Below, piece by piece: positions 14,808-24,780 of a DNA stretch of 64,000 nt (position 1 is its first letter; the number at the start of each line of letters is the position of its first letter). This DNA comes from Comamonadaceae bacterium OS-1 (GTDB lineage Bacteria > Pseudomonadota > Gammaproteobacteria > Burkholderiales > Burkholderiaceae_C). The stretch covers positions 2,170,001 through 2,234,000 of the forward strand of contig AP026969.1 in assembly GCA_027923965.1 (NCBI GenBank), in the 5' to 3' direction. The notes under the pieces were generated by a model. That model did not search any database. It was not told where the DNA came from and worked only from the letters and a program-made list of their open reading frames with translations. A program made the position numbers and the translations under genes.

Positions 14808-15675
14808 AGCCATGCCCCATTTTTACGACCTGGCGATTACCCCCTTCGCCGACTTCCTGTTCATGCGCCGCGCCCTGGTCTCGGCCCTGGCGCTGGCCCT
14901 GGGCGCGGCCCCGCTGGGCGTGTTGCTCACGCTGCGCCGCATGAGCCTGTTTGGCGAGGCGCTCAGCCACGCCATCCTGCCCGGCGTGGCGCTGGGCTTT
15001 TTGTTCTTTGGCCTGTCGGCCATCGCCATGACGCTGGGCGGGCTGCTGGCGGGCATGCTGGTGGCGGCGGTGTCGGGCCTGGTGAGCCGCGCCACAGTGC
15101 TGCGCGAGGACGCAAGCCTGGCCGCGCTGTACCTGGTGTCGCTGGCGCTGGGCGTGATGCTGGTGTCGCGCCGCGGCTCGCAGCTGGACCTGCTGCACAT
15201 CCTGTTTGGCAGCGCGCTGGGCGTGGATGCCAGCGGGCTGGTGCTGGTAGCCGGGGTGGCTACGCTCACCGTGGCGGCGTTGGCCGTGTTTTACCGCGCG
15301 TTTTTGCTGGAGAGTTTTGACCCGGCCTACCTGCAAAGCGCGAGTGGCCGCAAGGCCGCGGTGGTGCAGCAGGGCTTTTTGCTGCTGGTCGTGCTGAACC
15401 TGGTCGCGGGCTTCCAGACCCTGGGCACGCTGATGGCCGTGGGCATCATGATGCTGCCCGCCGTGTCGGCCCGCCTGTGGCACGACACCCTGCCCGCGCA
15501 AATGCTCAACGCGGTGGCGCAGGCGGCGGTGGCCAGCTTCCTAGGCCTGCTGATCTCCTACCACCAAGACACCGCCAGCGGCCCCACCGTCATCGTCTGC
15601 GCCGGAAGCCTGTACGCCCTGTCGCTCTTGCTGGCCCCACGCGGCTGGCTGCGCCAACACAAATTTACCAACTAG
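14797..15675 (+). CDS. znuB: Metal ABC importer permease (ABC-3 family)
   Basis: A 292-residue integral membrane protein with seven to eight hydrophobic segments. GEALSHAILPGVALGFL near residue 53 is the conserved ABC-3 motif and contains the cytoplasmic coupling region. The frame begins at an ATG overlapping the ATPase gene by 11 nt; an ATG five codons later (14812) is an equally good start. The substrate-binding gene follows after 8 bp. Confidence 0.88.
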   Translation: MPLEAMPHFYDLAITPFADFLFMRRALVSALALALGAAPLGVLLTLRRMSLFGEALSHAILPGVALGFLFFGLSAIAMTLGGLLAGMLVAAVSGLVSRATVLREDASLAALYLVSLALGVMLVSRRGSQLDLLHILFGSALGVDASGLVLVAGVATLTVAALAVFYRAFLLESFDPAYLQSASGRKAAVVQQGFLLLVVLNLVAGFQTLGTLMAVGIMMLPAVSARLWHDTLPAQMLNAVAQAAVASFLGLLISYHQDTASGPTVIVCAGSLYALSLLLAPRGWLRQHKFTN

Positions 15676-15683
15676 GAGTTTCT

Positions 15684-16562
15684 ATGCTTTTCAAACGCGT
15701 TTTCGTTGCGCTGGCCGTAGCCATGTCTTTTGGTGCTTCGGCCCAAATCCCGGTCACCACCAGCTTCAGCATCCTGGGCGACCTGGTACGGGTGGTGGGC
15801 GGCGACCGGGTGGCCGTGACCACCCTGGTCGGCCCCAACGAAGATGCCCATGTGTTCGAGCCCAAACCGGCCGATGCCAAGGCCATTCTCCAATCGAAAC
15901 TGGTGGTGAGCAACGGCTTGGGCTTTGAGCCCTGGATGGGCAAGCTGGTGCAATCTGCCGGGTACAAGGGGGCCAGCGTGATCGCCTCCACCGGCGTGCA
16001 GCCGCGCAAAATGGAAGACGATGGGCGCGTCATCACCGACCCGCATGCTTGGCAGAACCCGGCCAATGTGATCTTCTATGTGAACAACATCCGCAAGGCC
16101 CTGGAGCAGCTCGACCCCGCCGGGGCCGCCAGCTACCAGGCCAACACCGCCGCCTATGTGGCCGAGCTGCAGGCGCTGGATGCCTGGGCCACCACCCAGT
16201 TTGCCGCCGTGCCCACTGCCAAGCGCAAGGTGATCACCTCGCACGACGCGTTTGGCTACTTTGCAGCCCATTACCAGCTGAAGTTTCTGGCCCCGCAAGG
16301 CGTATCCACCGACGGCGAAGCCAGCGCCAAGCAGGTCGCCAGCCTGATCCGCCAGATCCAGCGCGAAAAGATCAAGGCCGTGTTTCTGGAAAACATGGCC
16401 AATCCCAAGCTGCTGGCACAGTTGTCCAAAGAAGCCAACGTCGTCCCCGGTGAGACCTTGTATGCCGACGCGCTATCGGCCCCCGACCAGCCCGGTGCCA
16501 GCTATTTGAAGATGGCGCGCCACAACATCACGGCGCTGGTGGTGGGTTTGCAGAAAAATTAA
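15684..16562 (+). CDS. znuA: Metal ABC importer substrate-binding protein
   Basis: 292 residues with a signal peptide (MLFKRVFVALAVAMSFGASA). It is a cluster A-I metal-binding lipocalin-like periplasmic protein: ligands are expected at His in NEDAHVFEP, His in DPHAWQNP, and His/Asp in the late ITSHDAFGYF and ETLYADAL regions. The His-rich loop of classical ZnuA is absent, which leaves zinc versus manganese open. AGGAG precedes the ATG. The 3' end overlaps the convergent methyltransferase gene by 35 nt. Confidence 0.87.
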   Translation: MLFKRVFVALAVAMSFGASAQIPVTTSFSILGDLVRVVGGDRVAVTTLVGPNEDAHVFEPKPADAKAILQSKLVVSNGLGFEPWMGKLVQSAGYKGASVIASTGVQPRKMEDDGRVITDPHAWQNPANVIFYVNNIRKALEQLDPAGAASYQANTAAYVAELQALDAWATTQFAAVPTAKRKVITSHDAFGYFAAHYQLKFLAPQGVSTDGEASAKQVASLIRQIQREKIKAVFLENMANPKLLAQLSKEANVVPGETLYADALSAPDQPGASYLKMARHNITALVVGLQKN

Positions 16563-17151
16563 AAACCAGCAGCAGGTTGTTGGCAGGCATTTCCACCCGC
16601 TCCCGCAGTTGCAGGCCCACTAGCGCCGCCTGCTGCACCACGTTGTCCAGTTGGCGTATGCCCCAGGCGGGATCGCGCTGGCGCAGGTCGGCATCAAAGT
16701 CCAGGTTGCCCGCCGACGTGGGCACACCGCGCTCCAGGTAGGGGCCGTAGGTGATGAGCACGCCTTGCGGTGCCAGATGCCCTGCAGCACCGCGCATCAG
16801 CGCCGCGCAGGTGGCCCAGGGCGAGATGTGCAGCATGTTGGCGCAGTAGATGGCATCGAATTTTTCTACCAGCGGCCACGGGGCCAGCACATCCAGCCGC
16901 ACAGGCGGCAGCACATTGGCCACCCCGGCCTGCGCGCACCAGTAGGCGATGGAGCCAAAAGCATCGTCCTGCGCGTCGCTGGGCTGCCAGGTCCAACCAG
17001 GCAGGCCCCACGCAAAGCCTGCCACGTGCTGGCCGGTACCGCTGGCGATTTCGAGCGCGGTGCCCTGGGAGGGCAACACGCGCTGCAGAACTTTCAGGAT
17101 CGGCGACAGGTTGCGCTCGGCGGCGGGGCTGTGTTGGGGGGTGGTGTCCAT
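16528..17151 (-). CDS. DUF938 SAM-dependent methyltransferase-like protein
   Basis: 207 residues. ALEIASGTGQHVAGFA is motif I of a class I SAM methyltransferase, FDAIYCANMLHISPW is the motif II/III region typical of DUF938, and GVLITYGPYLERG follows. The target is unknown. I use the ATG at 17151. It reads towards the metal-importer operon and overlaps its last gene tail-to-tail by 35 nt, so no terminator separates them. Confidence 0.82.
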   Translation of the reverse strand: MDTTPQHSPAAERNLSPILKVLQRVLPSQGTALEIASGTGQHVAGFAWGLPGWTWQPSDAQDDAFGSIAYWCAQAGVANVLPPVRLDVLAPWPLVEKFDAIYCANMLHISPWATCAALMRGAAGHLAPQGVLITYGPYLERGVPTSAGNLDFDADLRQRDPAWGIRQLDNVVQQAALVGLQLRERVEMPANNLLLVFNFSANPPPAP

Positions 17152-17161
17152 ACAGATTCGT

Positions 17162-17464
17162 TCAAGCAGGCATCCAGGCCGCGCAGTGCCAGCACTGCTC
17201 AAACCCGCCCTCCACCAGCTCACCGCAGACGCACTGCCAGCGGTGCTGGGGCGGGTTTTGCAGGTGGTGCAACAGGGTACGGGCGCGGGTTTCCTGGGTA
17301 GGGTGGTGGATCCAGACCTCGGGCAGGCACTGGTCGGGTGGCAAATCGCCCGCAATGCCGCTGAGGTACTGGCGCTGCACGCTGGCGGTGATGCCTTCAA
17401 ACTGCAGCGCATCTACCCACAGCGTGGCGATGGCGAGGTTGGGGGCTTGGGTCAAGCGCAGCAT
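17162..17464 (-). CDS. DUF2007-type protein with C-terminal zinc ribbon
   Basis: About 100 residues. The N-terminus (MLRLTQAPNLAIATLWVDALQFEGI) matches the DUF2007 'putative signal-transducing' fold. The C-terminus carries CVCGELVEGGFEQCWHC, a zinc-ribbon-like set of four cysteines. An ATG four codons upstream (17476) is an alternative start. It lies 10 bp upstream of the DUF938 gene, so the two are probably co-transcribed. The function is unknown. Confidence 0.72.
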   Translation of the reverse strand: MLRLTQAPNLAIATLWVDALQFEGITASVQRQYLSGIAGDLPPDQCLPEVWIHHPTQETRARTLLHHLQNPPQHRWQCVCGELVEGGFEQCWHCAAWMPA

Positions 17465-17504
17465 GGCACCAAGCATACGCCGCTGAAATCACAAAAACTA
17501 CACT

Positions 17505-17551
17505 TTTTATAGCTGCTTGTGCTGATGGAATAAGCACGGGAGGCCTAAAAC
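17505..17551 (+). repeat. Dispersed repeat, copy 7
   Basis: A very regular second half: TATAGCTGCTTGTGCT, GATGGAATAAGCACGGG, AGGCCTAAAAC. It sits between the msrA stop and the DUF2007 gene, so it is at the msrA 3' end. Confidence 0.85.
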
Positions 17552-17555
17552 ACTC

Positions 17556-18128
17556 TCAATGCTTCACCAGGTTGGCAAACGTCTTGCGGAACTTCTCCAC
17601 CTTGGGCGCGGCCACCATCAGGCAATAGCCGTGGCCGGGGTGGTTCTCGAAGTAGTCCTGGTGGTAGGCCTCGGCGGGCCAGTAGTTGCGCAGCGGCTGC
17701 ACCTCGGTGACGATCGGCTTGCGGTAGCTGCCGCTGACCGCCAGCTCGGCCAGCACAGTGTCGACCACGGGCACCTGCTCGGGCGTGCTGGTGTAGATGC
17801 CGCTGCGGTACTGCGTACCCACATCGTGGCCCTGCTGGTTCAGCGTGGTCGGGTCGTGGATGACAAAAAAGACCTCCAGGATCTCGCGCAGGCTGATCTG
17901 CGCCGGGTCAAACTCCAGCCGCACCACCTCGTTGTGGCCGGTCTCGCCGCTGCACACCTCTTCGTAGCTAGGGTTGAGTGCCTGGCCATTGCAGTAGCCG
18001 TTTTCCACGTCGGTGATGCCTCGCACCTTCACAAACACCGCCTCGGTACACCAAAAACAACCGCCTCCTAGGGTAATTACGTGGCGTGCGGCGGGTGTGG
18101 AGGGAGTAGAGGAGGACGTGTTTTGCAT
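17556..18128 (-). CDS. msrA: Peptide methionine (S)-S-oxide reductase
   Basis: 190 residues. GGGCFWC near residue 21 contains the nucleophilic cysteine that reduces methionine sulfoxide. GYCNGQALNPSYEEVCSGETGHNEVV and the central FFVIHDPTTLNQQGHDVGTQYRSGIY are strongly conserved. Resolving cysteine candidates lie in GYC near the C-terminus. This is the cytoplasmic repair enzyme. A perfect 8-bp inverted repeat lies 11 bp upstream of the start. Confidence 0.95.
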   Translation of the reverse strand: MQNTSSSTPSTPAARHVITLGGGCFWCTEAVFVKVRGITDVENGYCNGQALNPSYEEVCSGETGHNEVVRLEFDPAQISLREILEVFFVIHDPTTLNQQGHDVGTQYRSGIYTSTPEQVPVVDTVLAELAVSGSYRKPIVTEVQPLRNYWPAEAYHQDYFENHPGHGYCLMVAAPKVEKFRKTFANLVKH

Positions 18129-18138
18129 AGCCTGCTTT

Positions 18139-18159
18139 GTACTCCTTTTTTAGGAGTAC
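18139..18159. promoter_or_regulatory. Perfect inverted repeat upstream of msrA
   Basis: GTACTCCT and AGGAGTAC flank a 5-base T/A centre, directly in front of the msrA start (18128). It could be an operator, or a hairpin in the msrA leader that presents AGGAG as a ribosome site. Confidence 0.55.
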
Positions 18160-18207
18160 GCACTTGTACACTCACATTGTCTTCAACTTTACTGAATTAA
18201 AAGTTTG

Positions 18208-18260
18208 GAGCCAAAACCTATGCTAGCGCTCGTCCATTGAGCACAAGCAGCTATTAAAAA
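18208..18260 (-). repeat. Dispersed repeat, copy 8 (inverted)
   Basis: On the minus strand: TTAATAGCTGCTTGTGCT, then GACGAGCGCTAGCATAGG. It lies in the divergent gap between msrA and the ElyC-like gene, next to the start codon of the latter. One of few copies at a 5' end. Confidence 0.75.
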
Positions 18261-18268
18261 GTGAGCAT

Positions 18269-19054
18269 ATGGAATTGGGCGAATTTAAACCCTTGTTGAC
18301 CGCACTGGTGCTTCCGCCTGCCGCACCGCTGCTGCTGGCGTTTTTGGGGCTGCTGTTGGTGCGGCGCAAAAAAGCACTGGGCGGCGCGCTCTGCGTGGCA
18401 GGGCTGGGCGGTCTGTGGCTGCTGGGCTGCAACGCGGTGGCCGTGTGGCTGGCGCTCAACATCCTGCCGCAGGTGCCCGCCCTGCCCCCGGCCACGGCGG
18501 CGTCGGTGCTGCAGGCGCACCAGGTGCAGGCAGTGGTGGTGCTGGGCGGCGGCGTGCAGGCCTTGGCGCCCGAGTACGGTGCAGCCCAGCCCACGGCGGA
18601 TACGGCGACCCGCCTGCGCTACGGCGTGTGGCTGGCCCGCCAGTCGCAGTTACCGCTGGCCTTTGCCGGGGGTGTGGGCTGGGCCAACAGCGGCACGGCC
18701 ACGCCGTCCGAAGGCGCCGCCGCCCGCGCTGCCGCGTTGCAAGACTACGGCTTCGCCCTCCGCTGGGTAGACGACCAGTCGCGCGACACCATGGAAAACG
18801 CCACCAAGTTGCACGCCCTGCTGGCAGCCGACGGCGTGCAGCGCATTGCCCTGGTCACCCACGCCTGGCACATGCCGAGGGCGCAGATGGCGTTCGAGCG
18901 GGCCGGATTTACCGTGGTTCCCGCACCCACCGGCTTCACCCTGCCGCAGCAGCGCAGCCTGATGGAATGGCTGCCTACCGGCCACGGTCTGCAATCGTCC
19001 CGCGAGGTGCTGCGCGAGTGGCTGGGCTTACGGGTGGCAAAGCCCCTGCATTGA
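18269..19054 (+). CDS. YdcF/ElyC family (DUF218) membrane protein
   Basis: 261 residues. Two N-terminal membrane helices (about 9-30 and 38-58) are followed by a DUF218 domain: VVVLGGGV near 90, LPLAFAGGVGW, SRDTMENATKL and RIALVTHAWHMPRAQMAFERAGF. ElyC-type members work in envelope precursor (undecaprenyl carrier) balance; YdcF-type members are of unclear role. The membrane helices fit ElyC better. The ribosome site is weak (GTGAG). Confidence 0.85.
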   Translation: MELGEFKPLLTALVLPPAAPLLLAFLGLLLVRRKKALGGALCVAGLGGLWLLGCNAVAVWLALNILPQVPALPPATAASVLQAHQVQAVVVLGGGVQALAPEYGAAQPTADTATRLRYGVWLARQSQLPLAFAGGVGWANSGTATPSEGAAARAAALQDYGFALRWVDDQSRDTMENATKLHALLAADGVQRIALVTHAWHMPRAQMAFERAGFTVVPAPTGFTLPQQRSLMEWLPTGHGLQSSREVLREWLGLRVAKPLH

Positions 19055-19103
19055 CGCATCCCAGGGGCAAGGGCTACATTAATAACCCGCCAGTCAGTAA
19101 CCC

Positions 19104-19772
19104 ATGCCCACCTCCACCACCCCCGCAGAACCCCAAGCCAAGCGCGCGCGCCGCAAGGAAGCGCGGCCCGGCGAGCTGCTGGCGGCAGCGTTGGACCTGT
19201 TTGTAGAAAAAGGCTTTGCCGCCACCCGGGTGGAAGAAGTCGCCCGGCGCGCCGGGGTGTCCAAGGGCACGCTGTTTTTGTACTTTCCCAGCAAGGAAGA
19301 GCTGTTCAAGGCGGTGGTGCGGCAAAGCCTGTCGGCCCGGTTTTTTGAGTGGAGCGCCGAGGTAGACGATTTCACCGGCAGCAGCGCCGACCTGTTGCGC
19401 CATGGCATGCTGAGCTGGTGGGAGCGCGTGGGCAACACCCAGGCATCGGGCATGACCAAGCTGATGCTGACCGAGGCGCACAACTTCCCCGAAATGGCCG
19501 CCTTCTACCAAACCGAGGTGGCCCTGCCCTACCAGGCGCTGGTGCGGCGCATTCTGCAGCGCGGCATGGATAGCGGCGAATTCGCCCCGGTGGACCCGGA
19601 CCTGGCCACCTACAGCGTGACCGCGCCGCTGATTTTCCTGGCCATGTGGAAGCACTCCATGGGCAACCACCCCTGCGCCCCGGCGGCGCTGGACCCGCAG
19701 GCCTACCTGGCCTCGCAACTCCATATTCTTTTGAACGGGCTGCGCGTGCGGCCCCCACAGATTCCTTTATGA
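19104..19772 (+). CDS. TetR-family regulator of the RND efflux operon
   Basis: 222 residues. The N-terminal helix-turn-helix covers about 22-70: ALDLFVEKGFAATRVEEVARRAGVSKGTLFLYFPSKEEL. The C-terminal ligand domain resembles AcrR-type regulators. Its stop codon overlaps the adaptor gene start by 4 nt (ATGA), so it is the first gene of the efflux operon it presumably represses. That arrangement gives negative autoregulation. Confidence 0.87.
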   Translation: MPTSTTPAEPQAKRARRKEARPGELLAAALDLFVEKGFAATRVEEVARRAGVSKGTLFLYFPSKEELFKAVVRQSLSARFFEWSAEVDDFTGSSADLLRHGMLSWWERVGNTQASGMTKLMLTEAHNFPEMAAFYQTEVALPYQALVRRILQRGMDSGEFAPVDPDLATYSVTAPLIFLAMWKHSMGNHPCAPAALDPQAYLASQLHILLNGLRVRPPQIPL

Positions 19773-20902
19773 AACCCTGGATAAAGTGGGCCACTGTGGC
19801 CGTGGTCGCTGTGGTGCTGGTCGGCGGCATCGCCCGTGCCGTACAGACCCGCCAGCAGCAACAGGCCGCCGTGGCCGCCGCCGCGCTGGCCCCACCCGCC
19901 AACGCCATCGAGCTGGCCCGCAGCGACGTGGTACTGGCCCAGACACGCACCCTGGCCCAGGGCCTGCCCATCTCCGGGGCCTTGAAAGCGGCAGACTCCG
20001 CCGTGGTCAAGGCCCGGGTGGCCGGGGAGCTGCAGGGCCTGACGGTGCGCGAGGGTGACAGCGTGCAGGCCGGACAGGTGCTGGCCCGCATCGCACCCAC
20101 CGAAGTGCAGGCCCGCCTGCAGCAGGCCGTGGAACAGGCCGCTGCGGCCCAGGCGCAGATCGACATTGCCCAGCGCCAGTTTGCCAACAACCAGGCACTG
20201 GTCGACCAGGGCTTTATCTCCAAAACCGCACTCGATGCTTCACAGGCCACGCTCAATGCCGCCCAGTCCACCCACCGCGCCGCCCTGGCCGCAGCTGCCG
20301 TGGCGCGCCAGACGGTGGCGGATGCGGTGCTGCGCGCGCCCATCTCGGGGGTGGTGTCCCAGCGCCTGGCCCAGCCGGGCGAGCGCGTGGCGCTGGACAC
20401 CCGGGTGCTGGAGATCGTGGACATCCGCCGCATGGAGCTGGAGGCCTCGGTCAGCGCCGCCGACGCGGTGGCCCTGCGGGTCGGGCAGACAGCGCAATTG
20501 CACATCGAAGGCAGCGCGTCGGACGCCCAGATCGCCGCCACCGTGGCCCGCATCAACCCCAGCACCCAGGCGGGCAGCCGCAGCGTGCTGGTGTACCTGG
20601 CCGTAGCACCCGCGCCCGGCCTGCGCCAGGGCCTGTTTGCCGAGGGCACGCTGGGCACGGCGCAAGTGGCCACGTTGGCCGTGCCGGTGAGCGCGCTGCG
20701 CACCGACAAGCCCCTGCCCTATGTGCAGGTGGTCGCCAACGGCAAGGTGCTGCACCAGACCGTGGTGCCCGGCCTGCGTGGCCAGGTGGGAACCGAGGCG
20801 ATGGTGGCGGTGAGCGGCCTGGCCGAGGGTGCGCAAGTCATCCAGGGCAGCCTGGGCGCGCTGGCCGAAGGCACACCCGTCACCTTCACCCAGGCGCGGT
20901 AA
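19769..20902 (+). CDS. RND efflux periplasmic adaptor
   Basis: A 377-residue membrane fusion protein. One N-terminal membrane anchor (about 8-25) precedes a biotinyl-lipoyl-like half motif (VVKARVAGELQGLTVREGDSV), a long helical hairpin (residues about 110-180, AEQ/AAQ-rich) and a beta-barrel. It links the inner-membrane pump to an outer-membrane channel of TolC type. The start overlaps the regulator stop, and the pump gene follows after 6 bp. Confidence 0.88.
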   Translation: MKPWIKWATVAVVAVVLVGGIARAVQTRQQQQAAVAAAALAPPANAIELARSDVVLAQTRTLAQGLPISGALKAADSAVVKARVAGELQGLTVREGDSVQAGQVLARIAPTEVQARLQQAVEQAAAAQAQIDIAQRQFANNQALVDQGFISKTALDASQATLNAAQSTHRAALAAAAVARQTVADAVLRAPISGVVSQRLAQPGERVALDTRVLEIVDIRRMELEASVSAADAVALRVGQTAQLHIEGSASDAQIAATVARINPSTQAGSRSVLVYLAVAPAPGLRQGLFAEGTLGTAQVATLAVPVSALRTDKPLPYVQVVANGKVLHQTVVPGLRGQVGTEAMVAVSGLAEGAQVIQGSLGALAEGTPVTFTQAR

Positions 20903-20908
20903 CCCCCT

Positions 20909-23900
20909 ATGTGGTTCACCCAGGTCAGCCTGAAAAACCCGGTTTTCGCCACCATGGTGATGCTGGCCCTGGTGGTGCTGGGCGCGTTCTCGTACCAGCG
21001 CCTGCAGGTGGACCAGTTCCCGAATATCGACTTTCCGGTGGTGGTGGTCACGGCCGAATACCCCGGGGCTTCGCCCGACATCGTGGAGAGCGAGGTCACC
21101 AAAAAGATCGAAGAAGGCGTGAACGCGATTGCCGGTGTCAACACCCTCACCTCGCGCAGCTACGAGGGGCAGTCGGTGGTCATCATCGAGTTCCAGCTCT
21201 CGGTGGATGGCCGCAAAGCTGCCGAGGACGTGCGCGAAAAAGTGGCCGCCGTGCGCCCGCTGCTGCGCGACGAGGTGAAGGAGCCGCGGGTGCTGCGCTT
21301 CGACCCGAGCAGCCGCGCCGTCTGGTCGCTGGCCGTCATACCCGATGCCAGCAAAGGCAAAGCGCTCAGCGCGATTGAACTGACCAACTGGGCTGACCAG
21401 GTGCTGAAGAAGCGCCTGCAAAACGTGCGCGGCGCGGGCTCGGTCACGCTGGTGGGTGGCACCCAGCGCCAGGTCAACATCTACCTGCAGCCCCGCGCCA
21501 TGGAAGCCCTGGGCGTAACCGCAGACCAGGTGGTCAACGCGGTGCGGGGCGAAAACCAGAACCTGCCGCTGGGGTCCATCCGCAACCTGGCGCAGGAGCG
21601 GGTGGTGCAAATCGATGCGCGCATGCAGCGCCCGGAAGACTTTGGCCAGATCATCGTGGCCCGCAAAAACGGCCTGGTGCGCGTGGACCAGGTGGCCAGC
21701 GTGGTGGACGGCGCGCAAGAAATCGATTCCCTGGCGCTGTACAACGGCCAGCGCACCCTGCTGCTGAGCGTGCAGAAGTCGCAGGACGAAAACACCATCG
21801 AGGTCGTCGATGGGCTCAACAAGGCGATTGCCGAGCTCACCCCCCAGCTGCCGCCCGGCCTGCGGCTGGAGCCCATCACCGACGCGGCCCGGCCCATCCG
21901 CGTGGCGGTGGACAACGTGCGCAAGTCGCTGTTCGAAGGCGCGGCGCTGACCATCCTGATCGTGTTTTTGTTCCTGAACTCGTGGCGCTCCACGGTGATC
22001 ACCGGGCTGACGCTGCCGATTGCGCTGATCGGCACTTTTTTGTTCATGAACATCTTTGGCTTCACCATCAACATGATCACGCTGATGGCGCTGAGCCTGT
22101 GCGTGGGTTTGTTGATCGACGATGCCATCGTGGTGCGCGAAAACATCGTGCGCCACCTGCAAATGGGCAAAACGCCCTACCAGGCGGCGCTGGAGGGCAC
22201 GCAGGAAATTGGCCTGGCCGTGCTGGCCACCACATTCTCTATCGTGGCGGTGTTTTTGCCGATTGGCTTCATGGGCGGCATCATCGGCAAGTTTTTCCAT
22301 GAATTTGGCATCACCATCGTGGCGGCGGTGCTGATTTCGATGTTTGTGAGCTTTACGCTGGACCCGATGCTGTCCAGCATCTGGCACGATCCGGCTGTCG
22401 AAGCCCACGGTCAGCACCACAAACCCGTGGGCTTTTACGACAAGACCATAGGCCGCGTGACCCAGTGGTTCGAGCGCGCTACCGACCGGCTGGCCGACGG
22501 CTACCAAACCATCCTGCGCTGGGCGCTGGGGCACAAGCTCACCACCCTGGCCGGGGCGCTGGCCATTTTTGCCACCAGCCTGGTGATGGTGCCGCTGCTG
22601 GGCACCGAATTTGTGCCCAAGGCCGACTTCTCGGAAACCACGCTCAATTTCTACACCCCGGTGGGCTCGTCGCTGGAGGTGACCGAGGCCAAGGCCCGGC
22701 AGGTGGAGTCCATCGTGCGCGAGTTTCCTGAGGTGCGCTACACCCTGGCCACCCTCAACACCGGCAACGCGGCGGGCAAGATGTACGCCTCGCTCTACAT
22801 CCGCCTGGTAGACCGCAAGGCCCGCAGCCGCAGCGTGGACCAGATGGCCAGCGTGCTGCGCGAACGCCTGCGCAGCGTACCGGGTATCACCGTGACCCAT
22901 GTGGGCCTGCTGGACTCGGTGGGCGGCAACAAGCAGGTGGAGTTCTCGCTGCAGGGGCCGGACCTGCGCGTGCTGGAGCGGCTGTCGCGCCAGGTCAGCG
23001 ACAAGATCCGCCATATCCCCGGCTTGGTGGACCTGGACTCCAGCGTCAAGCCCGACAAACCCACCGTGCACGTGGAAGTGCGCGCCGAGGCCGCCAGCGA
23101 CCTGGGTCTGGGCGTGGCCAGCATCGCCAGCCAGTTGCGCACCCTGGTGGCCGGGCAAACCGTGGGCAACTGGCGCGCCCCCGACGACCAAACCTACGAT
23201 GTCAATGTGCGCCTGGCCCCCAGCGCCCGCAGCACCGCCGAAGATCTGCAGCGCCTGCCCTTCATCACCGCCACCAATGCCGACGGCAGCCCGCGCGTGG
23301 TGCGGCTGAACCAGGTGGCCCGCATCACCGATGCCACCGGCCCGAACCAGATCAACCGCCGCAACATGGCCCGCGAGGTGTCGGTGAATGCCAACGTGTA
23401 CCTGCGCTCGGCGGGCGAGGTGTCCAACGACATCCGCACGGTGCTGGACGGCATGGCCCTGCCGCCGGGCTACCGCTACCAGTTCAGCGGCTCCACCAAG
23501 AACATGGCCGAGGCCTTTGGCTACGCCATCTCGGCGCTGGTGCTGGCGGTGCTGTTCATCTACATGATTCTGGCCAGCCAGTTCAAAAGCTTTTTGCAGC
23601 CGCTGGCGCTGATGACCGCCCTGCCCCTGACGCTGATTGGCGTGGTGCTGGCGCTGCTGCTGTTCCAGTCCACGCTGTCGATGTTCTCGGTGATCGGCGT
23701 GGTGATGCTGATGGGCCTGGTGACCAAGAACGCGATTTTGCTGGTGGACTTTGCCATCCGCGCCAGAGACGACGGCATGGAACGCTCAGAGGCGCTTTTG
23801 CTGGCCGCCAAGGTGCGCCTGCGCCCCATCCTGATGACCACGCTGGCCATGGTTTTTGGCATGGTGCCGCTGGCCTTTGCGCTCAGCGAAGGCTCCGAGC

Positions 23901-24076
23901 AACGCGCCCCCATGGGCCAGGCGGTGATGGGCGGTGTCATCACCTCCTCGCTGCTGACCCTGGTGGTGGTGCCGGTGGTGTATTGTTATATGGACGACTT
24001 GGCAGGCTGGCTACAACGTAAATGGATAGCAAAACGCCCGGCCCTGCCACTTTCCCCCCCTAAAATCAAAGCTTAA
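20909..24076 (+). CDS. RND multidrug efflux permease (AcrB/MexF-like, HAE1)
   Basis: A 1055-residue pump. The first helix starts at about residue 13, a large periplasmic loop follows, and the proton-relay aspartate pair is visible in [13 protein letters not shown]. The second half repeats the fold, with [19 protein letters not shown] and [19 protein letters not shown]. Its substrates are unknown. A tolC gene lies 1.1 kb downstream and could provide the outer-membrane channel. A 983-codon open frame on the opposite strand is only a shadow of its codon bias. Confidence 0.92.
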   Translation: MWFTQVSLKNPVFATMVMLALVVLGAFSYQRLQVDQFPNIDFPVVVVTAEYPGASPDIVESEVTKKIEEGVNAIAGVNTLTSRSYEGQSVVIIEFQLSVDGRKAAEDVREKVAAVRPLLRDEVKEPRVLRFDPSSRAVWSLAVIPDASKGKALSAIELTNWADQVLKKRLQNVRGAGSVTLVGGTQRQVNIYLQPRAMEALGVTADQVVNAVRGENQNLPLGSIRNLAQERVVQIDARMQRPEDFGQIIVARKNGLVRVDQVASVVDGAQEIDSLALYNGQRTLLLSVQKSQDENTIEVVDGLNKAIAELTPQLPPGLRLEPITDAARPIRVAVDNVRKSLFEGAALTILIVFLFLNSWRSTVITGLTLPIALIGTFLFMNIFGFTINMITLMALSLCVGLLIDDAIVVRENIVRHLQMGKTPYQAALEGTQEIGLAVLATTFSIVAVFLPIGFMGGIIGKFFHEFGITIVAAVLISMFVSFTLDPMLSSIWHDPAVEAHGQHHKPVGFYDKTIGRVTQWFERATDRLADGYQTILRWALGHKLTTLAGALAIFATSLVMVPLLGTEFVPKADFSETTLNFYTPVGSSLEVTEAKARQVESIVREFPEVRYTLATLNTGNAAGKMYASLYIRLVDRKARSRSVDQMASVLRERLRSVPGITVTHVGLLDSVGGNKQVEFSLQGPDLRVLERLSRQVSDKIRHIPGLVDLDSSVKPDKPTVHVEVRAEAASDLGLGVASIASQLRTLVAGQTVGNWRAPDDQTYDVNVRLAPSARSTAEDLQRLPFITATNADGSPRVVRLNQVARITDATGPNQINRRNMAREVSVNANVYLRSAGEVSNDIRTVLDGMALPPGYRYQFSGSTKNMAEAFGYAISALVLAVLFIYMILASQFKSFLQPLALMTALPLTLIGVVLALLLFQSTLSMFSVIGVVMLMGLVTKNAILLVDFAIRARDDGMERSEALLLAAKVRLRPILMTTLAMVFGMVPLAFALSEGSEQRAPMGQAVMGGVITSSLLTLVVVPVVYCYMDDLAGWLQRKWIAKRPALPLSPPKIKA

Positions 24077-24100
24077 CTGCACCTGAACCCAAACACCACC

Positions 24101-24766
24101 ATGACCACCACCGCCCAGCTTGAACAGTTCCGCTTCAACATGATCGAACAGCAAATTCGCCCCTGGGATGTGCTGGAACCCGCGGTGCTGGCGCTGCTGA
24201 ACACCGTCAAACGCGAGCAGTTTTTGCCCGCCGAGAGCCAGGCCTTTGCCTTTGTAGACATGGAAGCCCCGCTGCCTGGCGGCCAGTGCATGCTGTCGCC
24301 CAAGGTGGAAGCCCGCGCCCTGCAAGACCTGAAGATCCAGAAACACGAGAAGGTGCTGGAAATCGGCAGCGGCTCGGGCTACATGGCCGCCCTGCTGGCC
24401 GCCAGCGCCCACAGCGTGCTGTCGCTTGAAATCCTGCCCGAACTGGCCACCCTGGCGCGCAACAACCTGCGCAATGCCGGTGTGCGCAACGTCGAAGTCC
24501 GCCAGGCCGACGGTGCCCTGGGCGCGGCCGCAGACGGCCCATTCGATGTCATCGTGCTCAGCGGCTCGGTGGCGGCGGTGCCGGAAGCCATCAAGGCCCA
24601 GCTCAAGGTGGGTGGCCGTCTGTTTGCGGTGGTCGGCCAGGAGCCCATGATGTGCGCCAACTTCGTCACCCGCACCGGCGAAACCACCTACGCCACCACC
24701 CAGCCCTGGGACACCGTGGCCCCGCGCCTGGTGCACTTTGCCGAGCCTTCGAAGTTCTCTTTTTAA
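24101..24766 (+). CDS. pcm: Protein-L-isoaspartate O-methyltransferase-like
   Basis: 221 residues. The PIMT family start (FNMIEQQIRPWDVLEPAVLALL), the ECF-like FLPAESQAFAFVD region, SPKVEARALQDL and the SAM-binding VLEIGSGSGYMAALLA are present. The enzyme initiates repair of isoaspartyl residues. Some family members lack activity, and the key residue cannot be confirmed here. It precedes a rhodanese and tolC, an arrangement typical of Comamonadaceae. Confidence 0.85.
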   Translation: MTTTAQLEQFRFNMIEQQIRPWDVLEPAVLALLNTVKREQFLPAESQAFAFVDMEAPLPGGQCMLSPKVEARALQDLKIQKHEKVLEIGSGSGYMAALLAASAHSVLSLEILPELATLARNNLRNAGVRNVEVRQADGALGAAADGPFDVIVLSGSVAAVPEAIKAQLKVGGRLFAVVGQEPMMCANFVTRTGETTYATTQPWDTVAPRLVHFAEPSKFSF

Positions 24767-24780
24767 TCCACGCCCTACCC

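Noticed and set aside
20240-23191. A 983-codon open frame on the minus strand across the efflux genes
   Set aside because: It is antisense to a clear MFP/RND pair, is rich in His/Gln/Gly in the manner of antisense GC-rich frames, and matches no family.
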